NCBI RefSeq assembly: GCF_016278365.1
Contig: NZ_JADQBZ010000007.1
Coordinates: 185,818-249,817, forward strand
Reading direction: 5' to 3'
DNA: 64,000 bases
Origin: Methanolobus sp.
GTDB lineage: Archaea; Halobacteriota; Methanosarcinia; Methanosarcinales; Methanosarcinaceae
Under the pieces are notes generated by a model. It searched no databases, had not been told where the DNA came from, and saw only the letters and a program-made list of their open reading frames with translations. The translations under genes and the position numbers were made by a program. Shown here one piece after another: positions 43,921 through 54,248 of the stretch. Every line of letters begins with the position of its first letter. Position 1 is the stretch's first letter.

Positions 43921-45795
43921 ATGTGTGGGATTACAGGATTTAACTGGAAAGATGGGTTAATGCTTCAGAAAATGGGCGAAGCCATCAAACACAGAGGACC
44001 GGATGGAAATGGGACCTATTTAGGTAGCAATATCTCATTAGGACACCTGGAACTGGCGGTACTTAATCTTTCAGAAAATGGCCATCAACCCATGTTCAGC
44101 GAAGATAAGAACCTTATATTGATATTCAATGGCAGAATCTATAACTTCCCATAACTCCGAGAAAAATTAATATCGAAAGGTCATCAGCTGGAAAGTAAGA
44201 ACGATGCTGAGCTTATACTCCATTGCTATCAGGAATATGATACGGACTGTGTCCGGCATTTCAACGGGATGTGGGCATTCTGCATATATGATAAAACAAA
44301 AGAGACTCTTTTCCTGAGCAGGGACAGGTTTGGAATAAAACCGCTGTATTATCACTATGAGAATGGCAGGTTCATTTTCGCCTCAGAGATCAAGGCTCTT
44401 CTTGAACACGATATCCCCAGAAAAGAGAACAGGGCAATTATTTTCGATTACCTGTATTACAATCTGACAGATCATACGGAGGACACCTTCTTCGAGGGTA
44501 TCAAAAGACTGATGCCCGGACATAACCTCACCTTTGACCTCAATACCAGTAAAATGGAGATCAGCAAGTATTACGACCTTGAAGCAAGGATCTCCAAGAC
44601 TAAATGTGATTATGAGAAAATAAAAGAACTATTCACAGATTCAGTTAAGAGAGCACTGGTTGCAGATGTCCCTCTGGGGAGTTGCCTTAGCGGCGGTATT
44701 GATTCGTCATCAGTTGTTGTTACGATGAGAAGAGTTGCCCCTGCGGCAGAAATAAAAACATTTTCCATGAGATTCCCGGGAAAGAACATTGACGAAAGCG
44801 CATACTAGAAAGAGGTTAGTACAAAGGTAAACGCATTGAACTACTCGGTTACTCCCGAAGCGGCTGAATTTATGCAGGATATGCAGAATTTATTTAGGAC
44901 ACAGGAAGAACCTTTCAGCGGAACAAGCGTGTACGGACAGTACAGGGTCATGAAACTTGCAAAGGACAATGGTATCAAGGTCCTGCTGGATGGGCAGGGG
45001 GCCGATCAGGTCCTTTCAGGAAGTAGTTATTTTAACGGATATTATTACTATGAGTTGATGAAAAGACTGGATGTAGTCAACCTGCTCCGGGAAGCAAGCT
45101 ATAGTTATCAGAAATCCAAATGTCTGTCCCCGCTGATGTATCTGTTTCTTCGCGTGGCTCCGACAAATATAAAGAGGTCCCTTTACAATAACCATAAAGT
45201 ACCGTACCTGTCCAGGAGTTTCATTAAAGAGAATGAGCAACGTAAGGATGTGAGATGGTATCTTTCCTCACTTGATGAGGCAGTCTGTGGTAGTGTAAGC
45301 TTATATGCACTCCCTCACCTGCTTAGATTTCTGGACAAGAATTCTATGATGTTTTCTATTGAATCCAGGGTTCCTTTCCTTGATCACAAGTTAGTAGAAT
45401 ATCTGCTTTCCATACCTTCCGAGCAACGCATCAACAACGGGGTCACAAAATATGCATTCCGCAAAGCTATGGAAGGGGAAGTGCCGCAAAGCATACTCTC
45501 AAGACATGACAAAATAGGGTTTGCAACTCCTGAGGAGAATTGGCTCAATAACAAAGTAATTAAAGACTTTGTTTACAGTATTATAGACTCAGAGAGCTTC
45601 AGATCAAGGGATTTCTGGAACTGGAAGCTAGTCAGGGAGATGTTCATAAAACTACACTCCGACGAATCCCATGGCATATTTGTCGGGACTGAGATATGGA
45701 GATGTATATCAGTTGAACTATGGATACAAATGTTCATCGAGGGGCAGGAATTCATACCCGTTGCAGAGAAGAACAGCATCATGGTATCCGTATAG
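43921..45795 (+). pseudogene. asnB: Asparagine synthetase-like gene with two in-frame stops
   Basis: A single reading frame, homologous over its whole length to the intact gene at 47172-49091, but broken by TAA at 44152-44154 (where the relative has a glutamate codon region) and by TAG at 44806-44808 (a glutamine position). The N-terminal glutaminase part keeps MCGITGF but has lost conserved residues: HRRLS became HLELA and NGEIYN became NGRIYN. The synthetase part keeps CLSGGIDSS. The TAG could in principle be read as pyrrolysine in these archaea, but TAA could not. Bases 44215-44576 differ from the intact copy by one base. Confidence 0.85.
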
Positions 45796-45880
45796 GGTCA
45801 AATGTGAAAAATGAAGTTCGCTTCGGGAGAACATCCTGCAATGCCTGAAAAGTCTTTGAAAGCATTATCATATTAACTTA

Positions 45881-46882
45881 TTACTTTCTTTTATATACAT
45901 TCAGGTAGACCCACTCAGCCAGAGCTCCTATATTCCTGCGTTTGAAAACCCTGTAATTTGTTTCAATGGAAGGATTAAAACGTGATTTGAATGAACAGAG
46001 TCTTCGGGTGTCAGCACCACCTATCTCAAATACGCAGTTTCGATCTTTAGATATTTTTATAAGCTCCCAGAATATGAGATCATTCACCGGCAGGTCTACA
46101 TCCGGTTTCGGAGTACCCAGCCATGAGATTACTTTGCCGTTATAGATTACAGCAAGACTAGATCCAATAATATTATCTTCTTCATCATACACATAATATA
46201 GATTGATGTTTTGGGGATATAACCGGAGTAAATCCTCAAGATACTCAATACTTATAATAGGAAATCTTATACCCTGCTCTTCATATCTTTTAGATAAGAT
46301 CTCATAGAACGGCAAAACGTCATTACTCTTCCTCATTTCAATATTGAATTTATTTTCGATTATTTTCTTTATTACGTTTCGTGTAGAGCGGCTGAATCCT
46401 TTTAATATCCCTTCCAAGGAAGCCTCAGTGGGGAGATAATATGTGAACAGAAGTTCTATGGAATAGTCGTTCCATTTGAATTCCCTGATATCAATGAAAG
46501 AAGGAATTACCTGTATTGACACATAAATGGGAGAAAATTCATCTAACTTCCCTGTAATCCCCTGAACAATTTCCCTCATGCGTATCTCCTTACCATTTTG
46601 TGTAAGAGTATCATATTCTTTGCTCATTACAAAGCCCATGTAAGGCACCCCTGTGCGCGGAGGTGGAGAAAGTATCACATTGACACCATAATTAGTCTTT
46701 AGAAAAACTGGAAATACACATACTAATCGATCTTTTACGCACATGCCGTACGGAAGCAAAGTGTAACCGGTATGCTTTTCAATTATTTTTAAAAAACCCC
46801 ACTTGTGAAAAATAGCCCCATAAGGACTTTTGTCAATGAAATTATCCCATATGCTGGAATCATCTATAGTTAATACTTGCAT
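45881..46882 (-). CDS. FemAB-like aminoacyl/acyl transferase (first copy)
   Basis: A 333-residue protein of the FemAB/GNAT-like superfamily (twin GNAT fold). Motifs: FHKWGFLKIIEKHTGYTLLPYG at the start, SPPPRTGVPYMGFV, ASLEGILKGFSRSTRNVIKK, YVYDEEDNIIGSSLAVIYNGKVISWLG, and FEIGGADTRRLCSFKSRFNP. Homologues attach amino acids or acyl groups to cell-surface sugars or peptides. Start at ATG 46882 with GGGG before; the frame extends upstream but has no homology. It converges on the broken asnB and diverges from the intact asnB. Confidence 0.8.
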   Translation of the reverse strand: MQVLTIDDSSIWDNFIDKSPYGAIFHKWGFLKIIEKHTGYTLLPYGMCVKDRLVCVFPVFLKTNYGVNVILSPPPRTGVPYMGFVMSKEYDTLTQNGKEIRMREIVQGITGKLDEFSPIYVSIQVIPSFIDIREFKWNDYSIELLFTYYLPTEASLEGILKGFSRSTRNVIKKIIENKFNIEMRKSNDVLPFYEILSKRYEEQGIRFPIISIEYLEDLLRLYPQNINLYYVYDEEDNIIGSSLAVIYNGKVISWLGTPKPDVDLPVNDLIFWELIKISKDRNCVFEIGGADTRRLCSFKSRFNPSIETNYRVFKRRNIGALAEWVYLNVYKRK

Positions 46883-47171
46883 AATCCCCTTCCGATATTC
46901 AAATGAAAAATATGTGTATTGAAGTAATGATACACCCGGCACCCCAGGCCACCCCAAGCCAGAAGCAGCCGAGCATTGTCTGCGGATAGCAGCTTGAACC
47001 AATCGTTCACTCCAAAGATGTGCGCTATCTCCTTAATATATCCATTATGTGCTATTCACTTAATATCTTTTTGAATTAAATGTTTGCACACAGCAGGTTC
47101 AATATCAACTAACCAGAGGCTCAAATCAGAAATTCTTATAAAGGAACATGCACAGTATAATATGTGGTAAA
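46883..47171. promoter_or_regulatory. Divergent spacer between femAB-like and asnB genes
   Basis: A 289-base spacer between the two divergent genes. A CACCCCAGGCCACCCC region lies near 46940-46955 with A/T-rich tracts afterwards, and a GTGG motif precedes the asnB ATG at 47172. I see no gene, tRNA or repeat. Confidence 0.35.
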
Positions 47172-49091
47172 ATGTGTGGGATTACAGGGTTTAACTGGAA
47201 AGAAGCGAAGCTACTTAAAAAGATGTGCGATGCGATAAAACATAGGGGACCTGATGACGAAGGAGCTCATGTGGATGACACTGTGTCTCTTGGACACAGA
47301 AGACTGTCCATACTTGATCTTTCCGAGAAAGGTCACCAACCTATGTATAGTGAAGATGGGAACTTGGTTTTGGTATATAATGGTGAGATTTACAACTTTT
47401 TAGAAATAAAGGAAGAACTGATATCGAAGGGACATCACTTCAGGAGCAGAACTGACACAGAAGTAATACTCCATTGCTATCAGGAATATGGTACGGACTG
47501 TGTCCGGCATTTCAACGGGATGTGGGCATTCTGCATATATGATAAAACAAAAGAGACTCTTTTCCTGAGCAGGGACAGGTTTGGAATAAAACCGCTGTAT
47601 TATCACTATGAGAATGGCAGGTTCATTTTCGCCTCAGAGATCAAGGCTCTTCTTGAACACGATATCCCCAGAAAAGAGAACAGGGCAATTATTTTCGATT
47701 ACCTGTATTACAATCTGACAGATCATACGGAGGACACCTTCTTCGAGGGTATCAAAAGACTGATGCCCGGACATAACCTCACCTTTGACCTCAATACCAG
47801 TAAAATGGAGATCAGCAAGTATTACGATATCCACGACAGGCTATCTGAAGGTGCCACTGATTGCGGCAAACTGAAAGAGATATTCACGGATGCTGTTCGT
47901 AAGAGATTAATTTCAGATGTTCCCGTGGGAAGTTGCCTTAGTGGTGGTATTGATTCTTCCGCCATCGTTGTCACAATGAGAAAAATTGACCCGTCTGCCC
48001 GGATAAAAACGTTTTCCCTGAGATTCCCGGATATGAAGAGCGATGAGACCGTTTACCAGAAAGAGGTCAGCAACATGGTAGATTCGGTCAGCTATTCTGT
48101 GACCCCTGAACCTTCCGAGCTAATGCGGGACCTGCAGGACCTTTTAATGACACAGGAAGAACCTTTCAGTGGAACAAGCGTGTACGGGCAATACAGGGTC
48201 ATGCAACTTGCAAAGGATAGCGGTATCAAGGTCCTGTTGGACGGGCAGGGGGCAGACGAGATACTGGCAGGGTACCACTACTTCCATGGATACTACTATT
48301 ACGAACTGCTAAAGGGGTTCGATATCACTCATCTGATGAAAGAAGCAAACCAGTATTACTCCAGATCCAAATCCCTTTCACCAATGATGTACCTGCTACT
48401 TCGTGCAACCACTGAGAATATGAAGAAGCTTCTCTACAAGCACAGGAAAGTACCTTTCCTCTCACAGGGTTTCATTAAAGAGAACCAGCAACGCAAAGAT
48501 AGCAGATGGCACCTGTCATCACTGGATGAAGCTCTATACGAAAGTATGATGGTGTATTCACTTCCTCATTTGCTGAGATTCGAAGATAAGAACTCTATGA
48601 GATTCTCCATTGAATCCAGGGTGCCTTTTCTTGACTATCGCTTTGTAGAATACGCTTTTTCCATGCCTTCGGAAATGAAGATCAACGGGGGTGTGACCAA
48701 GTACGCGTTCCGCAAAGCAATGGAAGGAGAAGTGCCGCAAAGCATACTCTCAAGATATGACAAGATAGGTTTTGCAACACCCGAACAGAAATGGCTCCGG
48801 GAAGAAGCAATGATCAAGCTCATGAATGGGATAATAAATTCAGATAGTTTCAGGTCCAGGGATTTCTGGAACGCGGTGCTTGTGACAGATATGTATGACA
48901 AGATGATATCTAAGGAAGCATCAGGTATCTTTGTGGGCACAGAGATATGGAGATGTATATCAGTTGAGCTATGGATGCGACTCTACATTGAAAAGCAACA
49001 GCCTCTCGCAGCCATGCCCATAGAGCTGCCCGAGACTTGGCCCATCAAGATGGTTAAACCTCGTGAAACAGTTGTCGAAACCTTCACATAA
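47172..49091 (+). CDS. asnB: Asparagine synthetase (glutamine-hydrolysing)-like amidotransferase
   Basis: A 639-residue two-domain protein: N-terminal glutaminase with catalytic Cys2 (MCGITGF), LGHRRLSILDLS and YNGEIYNF; C-terminal ATP-binding synthetase with PVGSCLSGGIDSSAIVV, DETVY, and FAxPExxWL at the end (FATPEQKWL). Start is ATG 47172 because Cys2 is catalytic; the frame is open further. In glycan loci such enzymes often amidate sugar carboxylates instead of making free asparagine. The copy pairs with the FemAB-like gene at 49129. Part of 47466-47827 is almost identical to the broken upstream copy. Confidence 0.92.
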   Translation: MCGITGFNWKEAKLLKKMCDAIKHRGPDDEGAHVDDTVSLGHRRLSILDLSEKGHQPMYSEDGNLVLVYNGEIYNFLEIKEELISKGHHFRSRTDTEVILHCYQEYGTDCVRHFNGMWAFCIYDKTKETLFLSRDRFGIKPLYYHYENGRFIFASEIKALLEHDIPRKENRAIIFDYLYYNLTDHTEDTFFEGIKRLMPGHNLTFDLNTSKMEISKYYDIHDRLSEGATDCGKLKEIFTDAVRKRLISDVPVGSCLSGGIDSSAIVVTMRKIDPSARIKTFSLRFPDMKSDETVYQKEVSNMVDSVSYSVTPEPSELMRDLQDLLMTQEEPFSGTSVYGQYRVMQLAKDSGIKVLLDGQGADEILAGYHYFHGYYYYELLKGFDITHLMKEANQYYSRSKSLSPMMYLLLRATTENMKKLLYKHRKVPFLSQGFIKENQQRKDSRWHLSSLDEALYESMMVYSLPHLLRFEDKNSMRFSIESRVPFLDYRFVEYAFSMPSEMKINGGVTKYAFRKAMEGEVPQSILSRYDKIGFATPEQKWLREEAMIKLMNGIINSDSFRSRDFWNAVLVTDMYDKMISKEASGIFVGTEIWRCISVELWMRLYIEKQQPLAAMPIELPETWPIKMVKPRETVVETFT

Positions 49092-49108
49092 AAACAGGAT
49101 GAAAAAAC

Positions 49109-49139
49109 AGACGGTTGAGACATTTGTCTCATGCCGTCT
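49109..49139. terminator. Hairpin between convergent asnB and femAB-like genes
   Basis: AGACGG and TGAGAC pair with GTCTCA and CCGTCT (six and six base pairs, a small internal bulge and a 4-base loop). It covers the last bases of the femAB-like gene and is followed on the plus strand by TCTTTCT. It would serve as terminator for both directions. Confidence 0.5.
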
Positions 49140-50130
49140 TCTTTCTGTGGACATTGAGATAGAACCACTCTGCCATGCTTCCGATAAGGTCTTTTTTATA
49201 TACCCTATAATTAACATACATATCGGGATTGAACTGGGATTTGAATGCGCACAGCCGGGGGATATCCGCTCCTCCCATCTCCAGTATGGAATAACCATCA
49301 CTTTTGCTTTTCTTAATGAACTCCCAAAAGAGGAACTCATTTACAGGTGCCTTTATTGAGGGCTTTACACTCCCGATCCACATGGTCAGTTTCCTGTGTT
49401 CGGATGTCAGCACACCTCCGACCATATTATCATCAGCATCCAGAATAGAGTACACCTTGATGTGATTGGGATATAACTGGCACAATTCCTGAATATATCC
49501 TTTGCTTACAATGGGAAATGTAAGCCCTTGTTCCCTGTACCTCTCCACGGAGCTATCATAGAACTGTGATATATCTTTACTCTCGATCAGTTTCAGATTA
49601 TACCTATCCATTTTTTTAATGGCACTGCGTTTAGAAGTATTGAAACCATCACATATATCTTCAAGAGACTGGTCGAGATCGAAATAAAATGTGTACAAAG
49701 GATCGATCATGAAACCATTCCACTTGAAGGGCCTGACATCCGTTATAGACGGAGTAAGACAAATAGATACATAATTCGGTGATAACCTGTCCACTTCATC
49801 TGAGAATATTTTTCCCATCTCATACAGTCTCTGGCCTTTTTTGCTTAACTTCATATTCATGCAGTTTCGGCTCAGCACAAATCCCAGATATGGTATACCG
49901 GACTGCGGGGGAGGGGAGAACAGCATTTTTACACCCCGGATATTCTTGTAGAAAAGAGGGGCTACACACAATACCTCATCAGTTATGAAAAAACCATAGG
50001 ATAAAAGCCTATACCCCGTGTGCTTTTCCACAGTTTTTAAAAAGTCCCACTTATGGAATACAGTTCCACCAGGACTTTGGTCAATAAATCTATCCCACAC
50101 TTCACGTTCATGGATAATCGACATCTGCAT
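49129..50130 (-). CDS. FemAB-like aminoacyl/acyl transferase (second copy)
   Basis: A 333-residue paralogue of the protein at 45881-46882, sharing FHKWDFLKTVEKHTGYRLLSYG, SPPPQSGIPYLGFVLSRNC, QSLEDICDGFNTSKRSAIKKM and LEMGGADIPRLCAFKSQFNPD. The twin GNAT-like fold probably transfers an amino acid or acyl group onto a surface glycan. ATG at 50130 has GGTGG before it and lies 23 bases inside the end of the polysaccharide deacetylase gene, indicating coupling. It converges on asnB. Confidence 0.8.
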   Translation of the reverse strand: MQMSIIHEREVWDRFIDQSPGGTVFHKWDFLKTVEKHTGYRLLSYGFFITDEVLCVAPLFYKNIRGVKMLFSPPPQSGIPYLGFVLSRNCMNMKLSKKGQRLYEMGKIFSDEVDRLSPNYVSICLTPSITDVRPFKWNGFMIDPLYTFYFDLDQSLEDICDGFNTSKRSAIKKMDRYNLKLIESKDISQFYDSSVERYREQGLTFPIVSKGYIQELCQLYPNHIKVYSILDADDNMVGGVLTSEHRKLTMWIGSVKPSIKAPVNEFLFWEFIKKSKSDGYSILEMGGADIPRLCAFKSQFNPDMYVNYRVYKKDLIGSMAEWFYLNVHRKKTA

Positions 50131-51154
50131 TGTTCCACCACTCATAAATATCCCCACAATTAGTAATCCAGGCATTTTTCTGATTACAATAATCAAGTAT
50201 TTTTTCATACAACTTTCTCCACTCCTTTAAATGTGGAGAGCTGAAAGTGTTATTATGCCAGAGAAGAGTAATTATACCATTATACTTCTGCCCGGCATCC
50301 AGTATCTGCTTTGATATCTCCCAGGCCTGCCTGAAAGAGTCAGCATATTCGAAAAGTGCTATATCCATGATATTGAGAGGTATCTCCAGGATATCCAGCG
50401 CCTTTCCCTCTGCATATGGCCTGAAAGGATGACACATACCATTCCTGAAACCTACGACATTATTAAATCCCAGGGTGGTATCATATTTGAAGCCCGCTTT
50501 GGAGAGTATTTCCCATGACTCGCTTATCTTTAACTTGAGGTAATGGTTCCTGAACCCAATAACCGGCTTCCCCAGGACCGCTTCAAGCTTTCGTTTCTCT
50601 TGAGCCATATTCTCATAGTTGTCATAGGAATAGTAACCTCCATGCAGTCCTACTTCCCACCCCCTGTCAACGATTTCCCCCATATAGCTACCTGCATCCT
50701 CTATATCATACCTGAACCTCCTGGGATCCTTTTCTGCAGTCAGGAAATAAAAAGAGGACTTTGCATCAAACTTCTCCTCAATATCCATTATTTCCTTGAA
50801 ATTGAGGTAGGGGGATGGGATCTTACTATTTACCCTCCATAAACTATGCTTTTTCAATTGGTTCATATCTGCATCTTTGACCGAGTACAGCATTGATAGA
50901 AAAGTATGATGGAGAGGAGGGTAGATGTCGTCGATATCATGGGTCAGGCACACCCCGAATTCCCGGTCTTCAGGGAACGCAATTTCAAGGCCGTTTTCCA
51001 CAAATGTCCTGGAGACATCCGGAGAAAGGACCTCACTGATATCACGATGTTTAAGGTCGCAATAACTGTCCACGTATGAATATTGGCCAAATGCATCACC
51101 TTTTGCAGTAAACCTGCTCCACATGTAAGGATGCTGTTTTATCGATTCATACAT
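50108..51154 (-). CDS. Polysaccharide-deacetylase-family protein
   Basis: A 348-residue NodB-like protein. The catalytic motif 1 is CLTHDIDDIYPP (His-Asp-x-Asp-Asp, residues about 66-77) and motif 2-like REVGLHGGYYSYDN (near 170). Homologues deacetylate N-acetylated sugars. No signal peptide, so it probably works on cytoplasmic lipid-linked precursors. I prefer ATG at 51154 (GTG at 51166 also possible); it lies 16 bases after the DUF354 gene ends. Confidence 0.78.
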   Translation of the reverse strand: MYESIKQHPYMWSRFTAKGDAFGQYSYVDSYCDLKHRDISEVLSPDVSRTFVENGLEIAFPEDREFGVCLTHDIDDIYPPLHHTFLSMLYSVKDADMNQLKKHSLWRVNSKIPSPYLNFKEIMDIEEKFDAKSSFYFLTAEKDPRRFRYDIEDAGSYMGEIVDRGWEVGLHGGYYSYDNYENMAQEKRKLEAVLGKPVIGFRNHYLKLKISESWEILSKAGFKYDTTLGFNNVVGFRNGMCHPFRPYAEGKALDILEIPLNIMDIALFEYADSFRQAWEISKQILDAGQKYNGIITLLWHNNTFSSPHLKEWRKLYEKILDYCNQKNAWITNCGDIYEWWNNADVDYP

Positions 51155-51170
51155 ATTTACACCCACAAAA

Positions 51171-52208
51171 CTATTTTCGGGCCTGGCCAGACATGAGACC
51201 CAGATGTTCCACTATAAACCCGGTCACATCTATCTTGTCCCGTATAAGTTGATCCTTCTTTCTACCCCATTCCTGTTTAGCCTGCTTATTATTGAGGATC
51301 TCCACTGCTTTTTGGAGAGCCTGCCCTGAATCTTTAAAGCAATACATGAGCCCGTACTTTTCCTCAAGTTCAGTGAAGTTGCCCATTGTCCCCGCAAGAG
51401 AGGAAACGTATATCGAAGGAGTACCCAGTATTGCGCTTTCCACTGCCGTTGTACCTCCATCCCCCAGGTACAGACTGGCATAATATAGCAGATCATGCAA
51501 TTTTTCCGGTCGGAGATGTATTTTGTATCTCTCTAATTCCGGTTCTAATTCCTGTTCTGAAGTTATGAATACTTTTCCATATTTTTCAAGCTCCCGGACC
51601 ATTTCCAGCTTATTGGTAACTCCATGCTGGCCGACATCATGGCTTGCACCCCATGATACAAAACGAAGCACTATTATCCGTTCATTTTCATCCAGATCCA
51701 GGCTTGAAAGGAAAGCCGGATCCGGATGAAAGTATGCAGGATGAAGATATGCAAGCTCCTGGTAGCCATTGTACCTTGCCTGTTTCATCCCTATATCGCG
51801 ATTGTATGAAGTAGGAGTAAATACCATATCTGCGAAAGGGAGAGTAACGCAATTGGCAAATTTTGCATGTTCGGTGTCCGTGAAAATCAGTGACCTTTTA
51901 CGCATAAGCCATGCTACATGCGCCACGCAAGGATTAAGGATACCAGTCAGGATATCAGGATTGAATTTATGAGCTATTTTGAGCAGTTTTAGATCCCTGC
52001 CAGCCCATTCCTTCATCAAGTTACCTTTACCGGTACCCATCTTGCTTATGACCTCATATTTGAAGCCATAGGAATCAAGCAGATCCACAGTGACATCTTT
52101 TTCTCTGGCCGTAAACAAAACATCGTGGCCATTCTTTTCCACCGCCCAAGCAATATTCTTATAAAAGTGGACATGGGCGGGATGCCCTATATCGACTAGA
52201 ACTTTCAT
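51171..52208 (-). CDS. DUF354 protein (GT-B-like)
   Basis: A 345-residue soluble protein of the DUF354 family, related to UDP-GlcNAc 2-epimerases and GT-B glycosyltransferases. It starts MKVLVDIGHPAHVHFYKNIAW, with a nucleotide-sugar site suggested by GDGGTTAVESAILGTPSIYV (residues about 258-277). It is first of a three-gene minus operon with the deacetylase and FemAB-like genes, so it is likely to transfer or alter a sugar on the surface glycan. Confidence 0.82.
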   Translation of the reverse strand: MKVLVDIGHPAHVHFYKNIAWAVEKNGHDVLFTAREKDVTVDLLDSYGFKYEVISKMGTGKGNLMKEWAGRDLKLLKIAHKFNPDILTGILNPCVAHVAWLMRKRSLIFTDTEHAKFANCVTLPFADMVFTPTSYNRDIGMKQARYNGYQELAYLHPAYFHPDPAFLSSLDLDENERIIVLRFVSWGASHDVGQHGVTNKLEMVRELEKYGKVFITSEQELEPELERYKIHLRPEKLHDLLYYASLYLGDGGTTAVESAILGTPSIYVSSLAGTMGNFTELEEKYGLMYCFKDSGQALQKAVEILNNKQAKQEWGRKKDQLIRDKIDVTGFIVEHLGLMSGQARK

Positions 52209-52475
52209 TTAACCCCCATAACTATAGTACAGAACTCATATATAATCATTTTTAAATAGTCATTGGCAATCTTTTTGGCACAAATATAATATGAGATCGA
52301 TCAAACCTTTTCCTTACAAAGAGAAGAAAACAAATTACATTCAGGACATCCAATATGCGTTATTCTAAATGCAGCAGCAAGGTAATAAATCATAATAACT
52401 ATTCATTATTTGATTTTAAAACGGATCACACTGCAAAAACGGATATTAAAAATAACAAATCCGCTGAGCAATAAC

Positions 52476-53849
52476 ATGAGAATCAAAGAAACACTCTTGC
52501 CTGGAAAGATCCGTTTGCCAAGAAATATATTTTTACCCATTTTGGTTCTTGCAGTTATGATAACCCTGTACTTAACCTATGGTTATTTCATGACCGACAT
52601 GGATGAAATATCCAAAGAGATCGATATATTAATTACTAAAAACCAAACGATCTCCGTCATACAAAACAGTACCGGAATAGTACTATACAACGGAACGAAT
52701 GACGAAGAGGCTATCAGGGTGGCAGTCGGTTCAATTGACAAAGGTGTGATCCTGTTTGAACAGGGAAGTTACAATGTTGCCTCAGCAATCAAACTTAAAT
52801 CGGATATTACAGTAATCGGGAAAGACACTTCCATCATAGGGTACAGGATATTCAAGATCTCTGATGCATCAAATGTAACCATAAAAGGATTTGATCTCAG
52901 CAACCCGGATGAGACCTATGTACGCCACTCGGGCACCAAAAGCATAGTAGAGATCACAAACAGCGATAACTGCTACATACTTGACAATACTTTCCGGAAT
53001 TTTGGCGATTACGGGTTATACCTTTCCACACTTTCCCCGATCCATCATAACACCTATATAACTATAAAAGGCAACCAATTTCTTGATTATGGCTATGCAG
53101 GATTGATGATAGGGAAGCAGGCCAGTCAGATATTTGTTGATGATAATCTGTTCAGAGATATAAATACAAGGAAAATCAATCCTAATGCATATGGAGTAGC
53201 TCTTGCAAAAGGCAGCAGTACATACAGCTATTCCGAGTACATCTACATCCGTAACAACACCATCGAGAACAATCCTATGTGGGAAGGAATTGACAGCCAT
53301 GGGGCAAACCATGTTTACATTCTGGACAACACAGTTACAGAGTGCAGGATACCGATCTCGGTTGCCCAGATTAACAGCGATAACCAGTACCCTGAGCCTG
53401 TACACAATATCACCATCAAAGGGAATTATGTGAAAGGAAATATGAGCGCTGCAAAACAGGATTCAGGTATCTATGTACTTGGGGGACGTGGCCCGGGAGG
53501 GACTATCCAGCCCTACAGGGATGTCACCGTATCTGATAATACTGTAGTTGATGTGAATAACTGGCTGCACTCCAATGACGGAGGAATCGTGCTAATGAAT
53601 GTGGACAGTGCCCAGGTATATAACAACAATATATCAAATGTTGGAGGGATAGGAATTAACCTGGCTGCCACGAACAATGTACAGGTATATAATAATGACA
53701 TAAAGAATATTGTCATGATATCCAAACCGATCTATAGTGTGAGCGTATCAAATGTAAAAAATAATTACATCATTGACATCAGGGATAATATAATAGATCT
53801 AAAAGAGAATTACATCTATTATGATGCCGACTATACCTTCGCCAAATAA
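52476..53849 (+). CDS. Membrane-anchored parallel beta-helix protein (single domain)
   Basis: A 457-residue protein with a N-terminal membrane anchor (residues about 18-40, FLPILVLAVMITLYLTYGYF) and a right-handed parallel beta-helix of about 380 residues, with regular turns such as ITIKGNQFLDYGYAGLMIGKQ and YIRNNTIENNPMWEGIDSHGANHVYILDNTVTECRIPI. Related enzymes cleave or bind polysaccharides; catalytic residues are not evident. I start at ATG 52476; an upstream TTG is in frame. Same repeat family as the two large proteins downstream. Confidence 0.8.
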   Translation: MRIKETLLPGKIRLPRNIFLPILVLAVMITLYLTYGYFMTDMDEISKEIDILITKNQTISVIQNSTGIVLYNGTNDEEAIRVAVGSIDKGVILFEQGSYNVASAIKLKSDITVIGKDTSIIGYRIFKISDASNVTIKGFDLSNPDETYVRHSGTKSIVEITNSDNCYILDNTFRNFGDYGLYLSTLSPIHHNTYITIKGNQFLDYGYAGLMIGKQASQIFVDDNLFRDINTRKINPNAYGVALAKGSSTYSYSEYIYIRNNTIENNPMWEGIDSHGANHVYILDNTVTECRIPISVAQINSDNQYPEPVHNITIKGNYVKGNMSAAKQDSGIYVLGGRGPGGTIQPYRDVTVSDNTVVDVNNWLHSNDGGIVLMNVDSAQVYNNNISNVGGIGINLAATNNVQVYNNDIKNIVMISKPIYSVSVSNVKNNYIIDIRDNIIDLKENYIYYDADYTFAK

Positions 53850-54248
53850 TAAGTTGTTTCTCTTCAAGGTTATTTCTGCATAAACATACCCTGCCAGTGT
53901 AACTCCCTTCGTCTGTTAAAGATGCAAAATATAAATCTGTTAAAATTACTATAATAATATATTATGAGTATCATACATATTTTTTATAATTTTCAATATT
54001 AGTTGGCTCAAAACTATACTTTAGCCACTTTTTGAATCTGACACATTATATATACTTTTAAGAATACTTACGATTAGCTTGTCACAATATATCATAGAAG
54101 TGAGGAGTTTATTCCTACTGATATGCATTATAGCATAATATGTGCTTCGGCGATAAGGAACAAACAAAATATTTCTATGCATTATTGAACACAGGTTGAC
54201 CTAACAACGAAAAACCCTATTGTGAAAAACATGCTTAAGAGGTCAAAA
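53850..54248. promoter_or_regulatory. A/T-rich spacer before the beta-helix/PKD gene
   Basis: A 399-base region with no gene that I can support. Long A/T tracts near 53930-54000 and 54030-54060 could hold a TATA element; AAGAGGTCA sits four bases before the ATG at 54249. Confidence 0.35.

Noticed and set aside
44806..44808. TAG in the broken asnB as a pyrrolysine codon that rescues the gene
   Set aside because: An upstream in-frame TAA and lost glutaminase residues show that the gene is already broken.
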